Both the position numbers and the translations under genes were made by a program. Shown here one piece after another: positions 20,469 to 28,796 of a stretch of DNA of 36,468 nt; the stretch's first letter is position 1; each line of letters begins with the position of its first letter. Origin of the DNA: an uncultured Actinomycetes bacterium (GTDB lineage Bacteria; Actinomycetota; Actinomycetes; S36-B12; UBA5976); the NCBI GenBank assembly GCA_903892635.1, contig CAITJH010000064.1:1-36468 (forward strand), written 5' to 3'. The notes beneath the pieces are model-generated. The model ran no database searches. It was not told the DNA's origin and saw nothing but the letters and a program-made list of their open reading frames with translations.

Positions 20469-21214
20469 TACGAGTTCTCCTCTGGCTTCTTAATTCCCAG
20501 TGCTTCGTCGCGGTTCAAAATCTCGGTTGGTGCTGTTTCGCCACGAATCTGCGCCAACAACTCGATGATCGCAGCCATGATGCGATCGGTTGCTTCCTTA
20601 AGAACTGTTGCCGTCAATGGTTGGCTGCGCAAATCATCCAGATTGACTGGAGGCCCTGCATGCACATGCATAGTTTTGCGCGGGAAGAGATGTGGCATTT
20701 TGGAATACGGACTGAGCACCTCTTGAGGTCCCCATTGCGCAGCTGGAATCACAGGAGCACCGGTCGTGAGCGCAATGCGCGCAACACCGTTTTTAGCCGA
20801 CATTGGCCATAGGTTTTTGTCGCGCGTCAAAGTGCCTTCGGGGTAGATGACAACACATTCGCCCTTGTTGACTGCTTCGATAGCAGCGTGCAACGACGAG
20901 ACTGCTGCTGCTGTTCCCCGAGACACGGGAATTTGGCCAGCATTAAGAAGTAGCTTGCCTAAAACTGGAATCTTAAAAATCTGAACTTTGCCCAAGAATC
21001 GAGCTGGACGACCGTTGTCATGAACAAAGTGGCCCGCTGCAAATGGGTCGAACCACGAAAGGTGGTTCATCGCGACAATGATGCCGCCCTCGCGATGCAG
21101 GTATTCGCCGCCTTGCCATTCGCGCTTGGTCAACCACATCATGAATGGACGCAGCACAGTAGTCACAAAGGTGTACGAGCCACCTTGCTTTGACTGGGCT
21201 TTGCGTTTGCTCAC
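20468..21214 (-). CDS. plsC: 1-acyl-sn-glycerol-3-phosphate acyltransferase (PlsC-like)
   Basis: NHLSWFDPFAAGHF (NHX4D) and YPEGTLTRD motifs; 1-nt overlap with gpsA. Confidence 0.9.
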   Translation of the reverse strand: MSKRKAQSKQGGSYTFVTTVLRPFMMWLTKREWQGGEYLHREGGIIVAMNHLSWFDPFAAGHFVHDNGRPARFLGKVQIFKIPVLGKLLLNAGQIPVSRGTAAAVSSLHAAIEAVNKGECVVIYPEGTLTRDKNLWPMSAKNGVARIALTTGAPVIPAAQWGPQEVLSPYSKMPHLFPRKTMHVHAGPPVNLDDLRSQPLTATVLKEATDRIMAAIIELLAQIRGETAPTEILNRDEALGIKKPEENS

Positions 21215-21280
21215 GGGGTCAATCCTGACATAAAAAATGTTGCGGCTTTTGCGGCCGCTGGTAACTCAAGGGAAATGAAG

Positions 21281-21316
21281 AAGCGGTCGGACCCGATTTC
21301 TCGAGCCCGACCGCTT
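21281..21316 (-). terminator. Probable terminator of hup
   Basis: AAGCGGTCGG ... CCGACCGCTT inverted repeat just 3' of the hup stop codon; weak T-rich tail. Confidence 0.7.
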
Positions 21317-21328
21317 AAACGCTTTGGC

Positions 21329-21607
21329 TTACTTGCCTGAAACGATCTTCTTGAATTCAGCGCCAGCGCGGAACTTTGGAACCGAGGTAGCTGCGATGGT
21401 TACAGGTGCACCAGTCTGTGGGTTGCGGCCTGTGCGAGCTGCACGGTCTGACTTTTCGAAGATGCCGAAGCCTGAGAGTGAAACCTTGTCACCCTTAGCA
21501 ACAGCGGACTTTACGCTGTCTAGTACTGCATCTACTGCTGCGGTTGCGTCCTTCTTGCTGATGTCGGCACGCTCGGCCACTAGATCAATTAGTTCTGCCT
21601 TGTTCAT
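21329..21607 (-). CDS. hup: HU-family nucleoid-associated protein
   Basis: MNKAELIDLVAERADISKKDATAAVDAVLDSV... GFGIFEKSDRAARTGRNPQTGAPVTI; start set at ATG 21607 behind GGAGG (track start 21634 is in the leader). Confidence 0.96.
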   Translation of the reverse strand: MNKAELIDLVAERADISKKDATAAVDAVLDSVKSAVAKGDKVSLSGFGIFEKSDRAARTGRNPQTGAPVTIAATSVPKFRAGAEFKKIVSGK

Positions 21608-21839
21608 TGGGTCCTCCATGTTTAGGCCCGACATTTCCGCTAAGAAAGCCGGAGGGCTATAAAACGCTTTGCCTTATAGCTTTGTGAGTTGTTCCAGACT
21701 TCCCCGTCTGGCTCATCACTCACTTTATGGCGCAAAATCAAGGGTTTATTGGTACGCCACGCTACGACACGCCGAAAAATGCCCAAAAAAGGCTGTTTAT
21801 TTCCAAAATCGTCCCCAAAGGCAACTTATCCACAGCACA

Positions 21840-21871
21840 AAGCCCGCCAACCGCAAGGCTGACGGGCTTCG
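21840..21871 (-). terminator. Probable terminator of leuCD
   Basis: AAGCCCG...CGGGCTT inverted repeat just downstream of the leuD stop on the minus strand. Confidence 0.65.
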
Positions 21872-21886
21872 AGTAAGGCACTTATA

Positions 21887-22474
21887 TTAGGCAGTTGCAG
21901 GCTTGTACGCCGGGCGTTTGCCCTCGAACTCGGTAATTGTGTCCACGTGCTTCAACGTCAGTCCGACATCATCCAGACCCTCCATCAAACGCCAACGAAC
22001 GTATTCATCAACGTCGAAGGTTGCGGTCAGGCCACCTGCGGTGATGGTGCGAGATTCCAAATCAACCGTGACTTTAGTGTCTGGGTGATTTTCAATCTCT
22101 TTCCACAACTGATCTACGACATCTTGATCGACAAGCGCGGTCAGTAATCCCTGCTTACCTGAGTTTCCGCGGAAAATATCGGCGAATCGTGACGAGATCA
22201 CTACCTTGAATCCGTAATCCATCAACGCCCACACTGCGTGCTCACGTGAGGACCCAGTACCAAAGTCCGGTCCTGCGATCAAAACTGATGCACCATCAAA
22301 TTGTGGTTGATTGAGCACGAAGTCTGGATTCTTGCGCCAAGCCGAGAACAAGCCATCTTCGAAACCATGTCGCGTAATGCGCTTGAGGTATTCCGCTGGA
22401 ATGATCTGGTCGGTATCAACGTTGCTGGCACGCAATGGGACTGCGGTGCCAGTGTGAACTGTGAACTTATCCAT
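21887..22474 (-). CDS. leuD: 3-isopropylmalate dehydratase small subunit
   Basis: [41 protein letters not shown]. Confidence 0.97.
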   Translation of the reverse strand: MDKFTVHTGTAVPLRASNVDTDQIIPAEYLKRITRHGFEDGLFSAWRKNPDFVLNQPQFDGASVLIAGPDFGTGSSREHAVWALMDYGFKVVISSRFADIFRGNSGKQGLLTALVDQDVVDQLWKEIENHPDTKVTVDLESRTITAGGLTATFDVDEYVRWRLMEGLDDVGLTLKHVDTITEFEGKRPAYKPATA

Positions 22475-22484
22475 CAAGTGCTCC

Positions 22485-23885
22485 TTAGTTCAGATCTGCT
22501 GGTGACGACAGTGTGCCGCGCACTGCTGTAGCGGCAGCGACTGCTGGGGATACAAGGTGAGTACGACCACCAGGGCCCTGCCGACCTTCGAAGTTTCGGT
22601 TTGATGTCGATGCGCTGCGTTCGCCAGGGGTCAACTTGTCTGGGTTCATCGCCAAACACATTGAGCAACCAGCTTCTCGCCATTCGGCACCCGCTTCAAC
22701 GAAGACCTTGTCTAAGCCTTCGGCCATTGCTTCAAGGCGAACACGTACTGATCCGGGAACTACAAGCATGCGTGTTCCTTCGGCAACCTTGTGACCCTTC
22801 AACACTGCAGCTGCAGCACGAAGGTCCTCAATGCGGCCGTTGGTGCACGATCCAAGGAATACGGTGTCGATCTTGATGTTCTTGATCGGAGTACCAGCCT
22901 GAAGGTCCATGTACGCGAGCGCCTTTTCAGCCGCAAGCTTTTCCGAAGCATCCTCAAAGTCATCAGGACCAGGGACATTTGCCGTTAGCGGCGCACCTTG
23001 ACCAGGGTTTGTTCCCCATGTGACAAACGGACTCAACGTTGACGCATCAATGACGACTTCGGCGTCAAAGCGAGCATCGTCGTCAGTATGAAGGGTCTTC
23101 CAGTAGGAAACCGCAGCATCCCAGTCAGCACCCTTCGGCGCGCGATCGCGACCTTCGATGTAATCAAAAGTTGTTTGATCCGGTGCAATCATGCCGGCGC
23201 GTGCGCCTGCTTCGATGCTCATGTTGCAGATCGTCATGCGACCTTCCATCGATAGCGCGCGAATTGCTTCACCGCGATATTCGAGCACGTAGCCTTGGCC
23301 ACCGCCGGTACCGATCTTGGTGATGATGGCAAGGATGATGTCTTTCGCCGTGACACCTGCTGGCAAAGTGCCATTGACTGTGATTGCCATGGTCTTGAAC
23401 GGCTTAAGCGGAAGTGTCTGAGTTGCCAGTACATGCTCAACTTCGCTCGTGCCAATGCCGAATGCCAAAGCACCGAACGCACCGTGAGTCGAGGTATGTG
23501 AATCGCCACAGACAACTGTCATGCCCGGCTGAGTCAATCCGAGTTGAGGACCAACAACGTGCACGATGCCTTGTTCTGCATTTCCCAATGAATAGATTGG
23601 GACACCAAATTCTTCGCAATTCTTTCGGAGTGCATTCACTTGAGCTGCACTGATTGGATCAGCGATCGGTTGATCGATGTTCAACGTTGGAACGTTGTGA
23701 TCTTCAGTGGCAAGTGTGAGATCTGGGCGACGAACTTTTCGGCCGCTGTCGCGCAATCCATCGAATGCCTGTGGACTCGTGACTTCGTGCACGAGGTGCA
23801 AGTCGATGTACAGCAGGTCTGGTTCGCCATCGGCGCTGCGCACAACGTGATCGCGCCATACTTTTTCAGCCAGGGTCAGTCCCAT
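22485..23885 (-). CDS. leuC: 3-isopropylmalate dehydratase large subunit
   Basis: [61 protein letters not shown] 23885 behind GAGGAG. Confidence 0.97.
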   Translation of the reverse strand: MGLTLAEKVWRDHVVRSADGEPDLLYIDLHLVHEVTSPQAFDGLRDSGRKVRRPDLTLATEDHNVPTLNIDQPIADPISAAQVNALRKNCEEFGVPIYSLGNAEQGIVHVVGPQLGLTQPGMTVVCGDSHTSTHGAFGALAFGIGTSEVEHVLATQTLPLKPFKTMAITVNGTLPAGVTAKDIILAIITKIGTGGGQGYVLEYRGEAIRALSMEGRMTICNMSIEAGARAGMIAPDQTTFDYIEGRDRAPKGADWDAAVSYWKTLHTDDDARFDAEVVIDASTLSPFVTWGTNPGQGAPLTANVPGPDDFEDASEKLAAEKALAYMDLQAGTPIKNIKIDTVFLGSCTNGRIEDLRAAAAVLKGHKVAEGTRMLVVPGSVRVRLEAMAEGLDKVFVEAGAEWREAGCSMCLAMNPDKLTPGERSASTSNRNFEGRQGPGGRTHLVSPAVAAATAVRGTLSSPADLN

Positions 23886-23911
23886 GGGCACTCCTCTTTG
23901 AGTTCCTGTTG

Positions 23912-23930
23912 CATCTCGAATTGTGAGATG
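23912..23930. promoter_or_regulatory. Candidate IclR/LtbR-type operator in the leuC-iclR divergent intergenic region
   Basis: Perfect inverted repeat CATCTC-N7-GAGATG (context TTGCATCTCGAATTGTGAGATGGCAA). Confidence 0.5.
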
Positions 23931-23943
23931 GCAATATCACTAC

Positions 23944-24663
23944 ATGGACGATAGTAGTAGCGGTGTAGGTGTCCTTGACAAGGCTGCCCACATTTTGGAC
24001 GCACTCGAAGCCGGCCCAATGACGCTCGCTGCACTCGTTTCTGCCACTGGACTAGCCCGCCCCACCGCGCACCGCTTAGCCACCGCCTTAGAACACCATC
24101 GCCTCGTGACGCGCGACCTGAACGGTCGATTCGTGCTCGGCCCTCGTATTGCAGAGTTGGCCGTATCCGCTGGCGAAGACAAACTTCTCGCTGTTGCTGG
24201 ACCCGTATTAATTGCACTTCGTGACGCAACGAAGGAAAGCGCACAGCTGTATCGCCGACAGGGTGACCAGCGCATCTGTGTCGGTGGCGCCGAGCGCATG
24301 ACAGGGCTGCGCGACACAGTGCCGATTGGTGCAGTGCTTACTATGCACGCTGGATCCGCGGCACAAATTTTGCTCGCATGGGAAGAACCTGATCGCATGC
24401 ATCGCGGAGTTCATGGTGCGAAGTTCACAGCCGTTGATCTCGCCGGAGTTCGACGACGCGGCTGGGCACAATCGGTTGGCGAGCGTGAAGCAGGTGTCGC
24501 ATCGGTGTCAGCGCCAGTGCGTGGCCAAGGTGGCAAAGTGCTCGCCGCAGTATCTATCTCTGGACCGATTGAGCGACTCACTCGTCAGCCCGGTCGACTT
24601 CACGGTCCAGCAGTGATGGCCGCTGCAGCCAAGATCAGTGAACTTCTCGCCGCTCGCGGTTAA
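23944..24663 (+). CDS. IclR-family transcriptional regulator (LtbR-like)
   Basis: N-terminal wHTH (VLDKAAHILDALEAGPMTLAALVSATGLARPTAHRLATALEHHRLV) and IclR effector domain; divergent from leuCD. Confidence 0.92.
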   Translation: MDDSSSGVGVLDKAAHILDALEAGPMTLAALVSATGLARPTAHRLATALEHHRLVTRDLNGRFVLGPRIAELAVSAGEDKLLAVAGPVLIALRDATKESAQLYRRQGDQRICVGGAERMTGLRDTVPIGAVLTMHAGSAAQILLAWEEPDRMHRGVHGAKFTAVDLAGVRRRGWAQSVGEREAGVASVSAPVRGQGGKVLAAVSISGPIERLTRQPGRLHGPAVMAAAAKISELLAARG

Positions 24664-24691
24664 CACTTCTCACATGTAGCTGTCGTTAAAC

Positions 24692-24732
24692 ACTGCCCCC
24701 GACTTGTCGTGGGCTACAAATGAAAAAGCCAC
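24692..24732. repeat. Copy 1 of a ~40-bp direct repeat (ACTGCCCC(C)GACTTGTCGTGGGCTACAAA...AAAGCCAC)
   Basis: Near-identical to 24805-24845; start-to-start spacing 113 bp. Confidence 0.85.
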
Positions 24733-24770
24733 GAACCCGTAAGAAAACGTTCACAGTCGTAAAACAGGAA

Positions 24771-24795
24771 CGAGAAATTCACTTGGAATTTCTCG
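24771..24795. repeat. Perfect 10-bp inverted repeat, 5-nt loop
   Basis: CGAGAAATTC-ACTTG-GAATTTCTCG. Confidence 0.9.
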
Positions 24796-24804
24796 CAAAT
24801 AAAT

Positions 24805-24845
24805 ACTGCCCCGACTTGTCGTGGGCTACAAAACACAAAAGCCAC
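24805..24845. repeat. Copy 2 of the ~40-bp direct repeat; also inverted relative to the tRNA-Glu 3' end
   Basis: ACTGCCCCGACTTGTCGTGGGCTACAAAACACAAAAGCCAC; 24823-24835 is the perfect reverse complement of 24864-24876. Confidence 0.85.
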
Positions 24846-24858
24846 TCCGAAGAGTGGC
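24831..24858 (-). terminator. Intrinsic terminator downstream of tRNA-Glu
   Basis: Minus strand GCCACTC-TTCG-GAGTGGC-TTTTGTGTTT. Confidence 0.88.
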
Positions 24859-24870
24859 AGATATGTTTTG

Positions 24871-24943
24871 TAGCCCCGACGGGATTCGAACCCGCGCTAC
24901 CGCCTTGAGAGGGCGGCGTGCTAGGCCACTACACAACGGGGCC
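24871..24943 (-). tRNA. tRNA-Glu (anticodon CTC)
   Basis: Cloverleaf: GGCCCCG acceptor/CGGGGCT, D arm GTGT/GCAC, anticodon arm CCGCC-CTCTCAA-GGCGG, T arm GCGGG-TTCGAAT-CCCGT; no encoded CCA. Confidence 0.96.
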
Positions 24944-24948
24944 CTAGC

Positions 24949-24972
24949 AAAAAGGACCCCGGAGGGATCCTT
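24949..24972 (-). terminator. Terminator between tRNA-Gln and tRNA-Glu
   Basis: Minus strand AAGGATCCCTCCGGGGTCCTTTTT hairpin plus T5. Confidence 0.75.
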
Positions 24973-24978
24973 CTTTCG

Positions 24979-25050
24979 CTGGGGTACCAGGACTCGAACC
25001 TAGACTAAATGAACCAGAATCACTTGGGCTGCCAATTACCCCATACCCCA
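24979..25050 (-). tRNA. tRNA-Gln (anticodon CTG)
   Basis: TGGGGTA...TACCCCA acceptor, anticodon arm AGTGA-TTCTGGT-TCATT, T arm with GGTTCGAGTCC; no encoded CCA. Confidence 0.95.
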
Positions 25051-25131
25051 TTTGGCATTTCACGCTTTCGCGCTTGACGATTGTAGCCCAGCACCTGCAG
25101 TTGGGTGAAATCGCCGAAAACCAACAATTCC

Positions 25132-26613
25132 TTAGGCGAGTGCCAATTGCAGGCGCGAGAGCGCACGCTCACGGCCCAAGATTTCAAGGGATTCAAAGAG
25201 CGGTGGCGACACTCGGCGACCGGTGACTGCAACTCGAACTGGGCCAAAAGCCAGCTTGGGCTTGAGCCCGAGACCGTCGATCAACGCCACGCGCAAGGCT
25301 TCCTCAATTGCTTCGGTGGTCCACTCGCCTACGGCGTTGAGCGCATTCATTGCTTCTTGAATTACTGGCCGCGCATCATCAGTCAAGACCTTTGCGGCTT
25401 CATCAGGATCAACCGAGAATGCCGGACTTCCTGCATCGCCATAGAACAAGAAAGCTGTCATCGCGACACCTTGCTTCAACGTTTCCATACGCTCCTGAAC
25501 ATGTGGCACAGCAGCGCGCAAAGTTGCAAGCTGAACGTCAGTTGGATCCGCCGTCAATACGCCTTCGCTCTTGAGGTACGGAATGAGTCGCTGTGCTAAA
25601 TCTTCAGGGTCGAGCGCACGCATCCATTCTGCGTTGATCGCTGTGCACTTCTTCAAATCAAAGCGCGCTGGATTGGCGTTGACTCGAGCAACATCAAAAC
25701 GCTCTGCCATCTGCTCTTTCGAGAAGAATTCAATGTCGTCACCAAACGACCATCCAAGCAATGCCAGGTAATTAATTAAACCTTCAGGCAAATAACCTTC
25801 TTCGCGATACATCATCAAACTTGATTCAGGATCACGCTTGGAAAGCTTTTTGTTACCTTCGCCCATGACGTACGGCAAGTGGCCGTACATTGGTCGCGCA
25901 CCCTTGGCAACGCCGATCGCAAGCAACGCGTCGTACAACGCAAGCTGTCGAGGTGTGCTACTCAAAAGATCTTCACCGCGAAGAACGTGAGTGACTTCCA
26001 TCAACACGTCATCAACTGGGTTGGTCAACGTGTAAAGCGGTTCACCTGTTGCACGAACAATCACATAATCAGGAACATGCTCGGCAGCGAAAGTGACATC
26101 ACCGCGAACGAGGTCATTCCAAGTCCAGTCGGTGTCTGGCATGCGCATACGAATAACAGGCTTACGACCTTCAGCTTCATACCCTGAAATTTGCTCGTCA
26201 CTCAAAGTGCGACATGCACCGTCGTAACCAGGTGTCTTATTTGCAGCACGCGCAGCTTCGCGACGCTCTTCAAGTTCTTCCTGCGAGCAGTAACAGCGAT
26301 ACGCATGACCAGCGGCAAGCAACTGAGCCGCAATGTCGGCGTAAATCTCCATGCGCTGTGACTGGCGATATGGTCCGTGCGGGCCACCTACTTCGGGGCC
26401 TTCGTCCCAATCCATTCCGAGCCAACGCAAAGACGCCAACAGATCGTTGTACGACTGCTCACTATCGCGCTGGGTGTCAGTATCTTCAATCCGAAAAATA
26501 AATGTGCCGCCTGTGTGACGTGCGTAAGCCCAGTTGAACAGTGCGGTACGCACCATGCCAACGTGCGGATTACCGGTTGGCGAGGGACAGAATCGAACGC
26601 GAACGTCAGACAC
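25132..26613 (-). CDS. gltX: Glutamyl-tRNA synthetase
   Basis: [31 protein letters not shown] (HIGH region), KLSKRDPES (KMSKS region). Confidence 0.97.
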   Translation of the reverse strand: MSDVRVRFCPSPTGNPHVGMVRTALFNWAYARHTGGTFIFRIEDTDTQRDSEQSYNDLLASLRWLGMDWDEGPEVGGPHGPYRQSQRMEIYADIAAQLLAAGHAYRCYCSQEELEERREAARAANKTPGYDGACRTLSDEQISGYEAEGRKPVIRMRMPDTDWTWNDLVRGDVTFAAEHVPDYVIVRATGEPLYTLTNPVDDVLMEVTHVLRGEDLLSSTPRQLALYDALLAIGVAKGARPMYGHLPYVMGEGNKKLSKRDPESSLMMYREEGYLPEGLINYLALLGWSFGDDIEFFSKEQMAERFDVARVNANPARFDLKKCTAINAEWMRALDPEDLAQRLIPYLKSEGVLTADPTDVQLATLRAAVPHVQERMETLKQGVAMTAFLFYGDAGSPAFSVDPDEAAKVLTDDARPVIQEAMNALNAVGEWTTEAIEEALRVALIDGLGLKPKLAFGPVRVAVTGRRVSPPLFESLEILGRERALSRLQLALA

Positions 26614-26632
26614 AAGACTCCTTGAAAGTGGA

Positions 26633-27397
26633 TTATCGCAAGACTACTGGATTCGACAGTGTGCCAATTCCTTCGATCGTGACATCAACAACGTCACCGT
26701 TCGACAGTGGTCCGACTCCTGCTGGCGTGCCTGTCAAAATCACATCACCTGGCAACAGCGTCATGACCTGCGAAATCCACGCCACCATTTCGTGAGCCGA
26801 TCGCACAAGCTGACTCGTATTGCTTGACTGCTTAACTTCACCATTGACTTCGCACGAGATGTCAAGATTAGTTGGATCTAACTCCGTTTCAATCCATGGT
26901 CCAAGTGGGCAAAAGGTATCGAAACTCTTTGCTCGAGTCCATTGTCCATCCGAGTGTTGTAAATCTCTTGCGGTCACATCATTAGCGATTGTGTAGCCCA
27001 AGATCACTTCGCCTGCGCGCTCGACTGCGACGTTCTTACAGAGAGCGCCGATCACAATTGCTAGCTCTGCCTCGTAATGCACATTGTTCGATTGCGGTGG
27101 CAAAACGATGGCATCGCCCTCGCCAATCACAGTTGTTGAAGGCTTAATGAAAATCACTGGCTCAGCTGGAACTTCTCCACCCATTTCAGCGGCGTGATCA
27201 GCATAGTTTTTACCTACGCATACAACTTTGCTGGGAAGCACTGGCGACAAGATTTTGACGTCATCTAATTCCAGCGCAACGCCTACCGGGTCAAGATCCC
27301 CATAGGGATGTCCCTTTAAGAGGGCGATTTGAGTGCCGTTCACAACACCAAATACAGGACCGGGAACATCAGGCACGGAAACTCGAGCAATACGCAT
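26633..27397 (-). CDS. Fumarylacetoacetate (FAA) hydrolase family protein
   Basis: [75 protein letters not shown]. Confidence 0.95.
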   Translation of the reverse strand: MRIARVSVPDVPGPVFGVVNGTQIALLKGHPYGDLDPVGVALELDDVKILSPVLPSKVVCVGKNYADHAAEMGGEVPAEPVIFIKPSTTVIGEGDAIVLPPQSNNVHYEAELAIVIGALCKNVAVERAGEVILGYTIANDVTARDLQHSDGQWTRAKSFDTFCPLGPWIETELDPTNLDISCEVNGEVKQSSNTSQLVRSAHEMVAWISQVMTLLPGDVILTGTPAGVGPLSNGDVVDVTIEGIGTLSNPVVLR

Positions 27398-27539
27398 AGA
27401 AATAGCCTACCGAAACACCGAAAGGCGCTTTTATCCCCGTTTGGAACCCACCCACTTCACAGCCGGAAAATTCCTCGCACCATCTCGATTCATAAACGGG
27501 GAGTTAATGGCACACGACCGCAGGGTAACTGACATAGTT

Positions 27540-28796
27540 ATGTCCGTGGATTTGATTCTCATCGCAACAGTTGTCACCGTCGGTCTTGCTCTACTTTTCG
27601 ACTTCACGAATGGCTTTCATGATGCAGCCAACGCGACGTCAACAGTTATCGCAACAAAGTCGTTGACACCGCGCCAAGCTGTCATCGTTTCGTCGATCTT
27701 CAACTTCTTGCCAGCCTTTGTTATCGGCACCGCTGTAGCGAACACAATTTCTAAGACTGTGTCGATGGACAAGCTTGCTGCAGTTTCTACTGGTGTCATA
27801 CCTGTTGGCATCAAAGTGACGTTGGCGGCGCTCCTCGGTGCGATTTTCTGGAACTTTTTCACGTGGGCACTCGGAATGCCATCATCGTCTTCTCATGCCT
27901 TGATCGGTGGATTAATCGGTGCAGGTATTTCTGCTGGTGGCACGAGCGTTATCTCGTGGAGTACAGTGCAAAAAACTGCAATTGCTATTTTTGCCTCTCC
28001 CCTCATTGCATTCCTCATTGCTTACTTGGCAACGTTCATCGTCAAAGGAGTTCAAAAGGCATTCAAGCTTGATGAAGATCATGAAGTTTTCCGCTGGGGA
28101 CAAATCATTTCAAGTGCATTCGTGTCGTGGGGTCACGGAACAAACGACGCACAAAAAACAATGGGCGTTATTGCAGCCACTCTCTATTCAGGCGGCTACC
28201 TCGTGGCAAGTGACAGCGCGAAACTGACCCCACCAACATGGGTAATCTTCGCTGCGCAGATTGCCATCGCAATTGGCACCTTTTACGGCGGTTGGCGAAT
28301 CATCGAGACAATGGGTATTCGTCTCACACGAATTACTCGAGCTTCAGGACTTGCAGCTAACCTTGGCGCGATCACCTCTATCAACGGTGCAACACACCTC
28401 GGTATCCCAATTTCAACAACTCACGCAGCTGCATCATCAGTGATTGGTTCAGGCGTAGGTTCGGGCCACAAGATCCATTTCCAAACAATTCGCAACATGG
28501 TTGTGGCTTGGGTCTTCACGTTGCCAAGCGCAGCGATCGTCGGCGCCATTGTCTACAAGGCAACGGCCATTCCCGGAGTCTTCGGCGGAATTATCACCAC
28601 AGCAATCATCATCGCCCTGTTGACCTACGGAGTTCGCCTCATGGTCCGAGCAGATAGCGCCGATGACATCGCCAAGCGTGTTGATGAAGAGAAGGAACGT
28701 GTTCGCCTAGAGCGCCTCGAAGCCAAGTTGCCAACAGATGCGCCAGATTCAGTGGATGAACTTATCGAAGAGATCTGGCCAGATTCTTCACAGTAA
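27540..28796 (+). CDS. pit: Low-affinity inorganic phosphate transporter (PiT family)
   Basis: FDFTNGFHDAANATSTVIATKSL, GMPSSSSHALIGGLIGAG, SWGHGTNDAQKTMGVIA, GIPISTTHAAASSVIGSGVG. Alternative start ATG 27507 with a GGGGAG SD-like sequence. Confidence 0.95.
   Translation: MSVDLILIATVVTVGLALLFDFTNGFHDAANATSTVIATKSLTPRQAVIVSSIFNFLPAFVIGTAVANTISKTVSMDKLAAVSTGVIPVGIKVTLAALLGAIFWNFFTWALGMPSSSSHALIGGLIGAGISAGGTSVISWSTVQKTAIAIFASPLIAFLIAYLATFIVKGVQKAFKLDEDHEVFRWGQIISSAFVSWGHGTNDAQKTMGVIAATLYSGGYLVASDSAKLTPPTWVIFAAQIAIAIGTFYGGWRIIETMGIRLTRITRASGLAANLGAITSINGATHLGIPISTTHAAASSVIGSGVGSGHKIHFQTIRNMVVAWVFTLPSAAIVGAIVYKATAIPGVFGGIITTAIIIALLTYGVRLMVRADSADDIAKRVDEEKERVRLERLEAKLPTDAPDSVDELIEEIWPDSSQ

Noticed and set aside
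24720-25003. ORFs of 62 and 60 aa (24720-24908, 24821-25003) encoding 'APTGFEPALPP' / 'PDGIRTRATALRGRRARPL'
   Set aside because: These are antisense translations of the tRNA-Glu gene, a classic spurious-protein artefact.
27333-27539. N-terminal extension of pit in the ORF track (start 27333)
   Set aside because: Overlaps the FAA hydrolase start and lacks homology; Pit proteins begin near MSVDLILIATVV; start placed at 27540 (or 27507).
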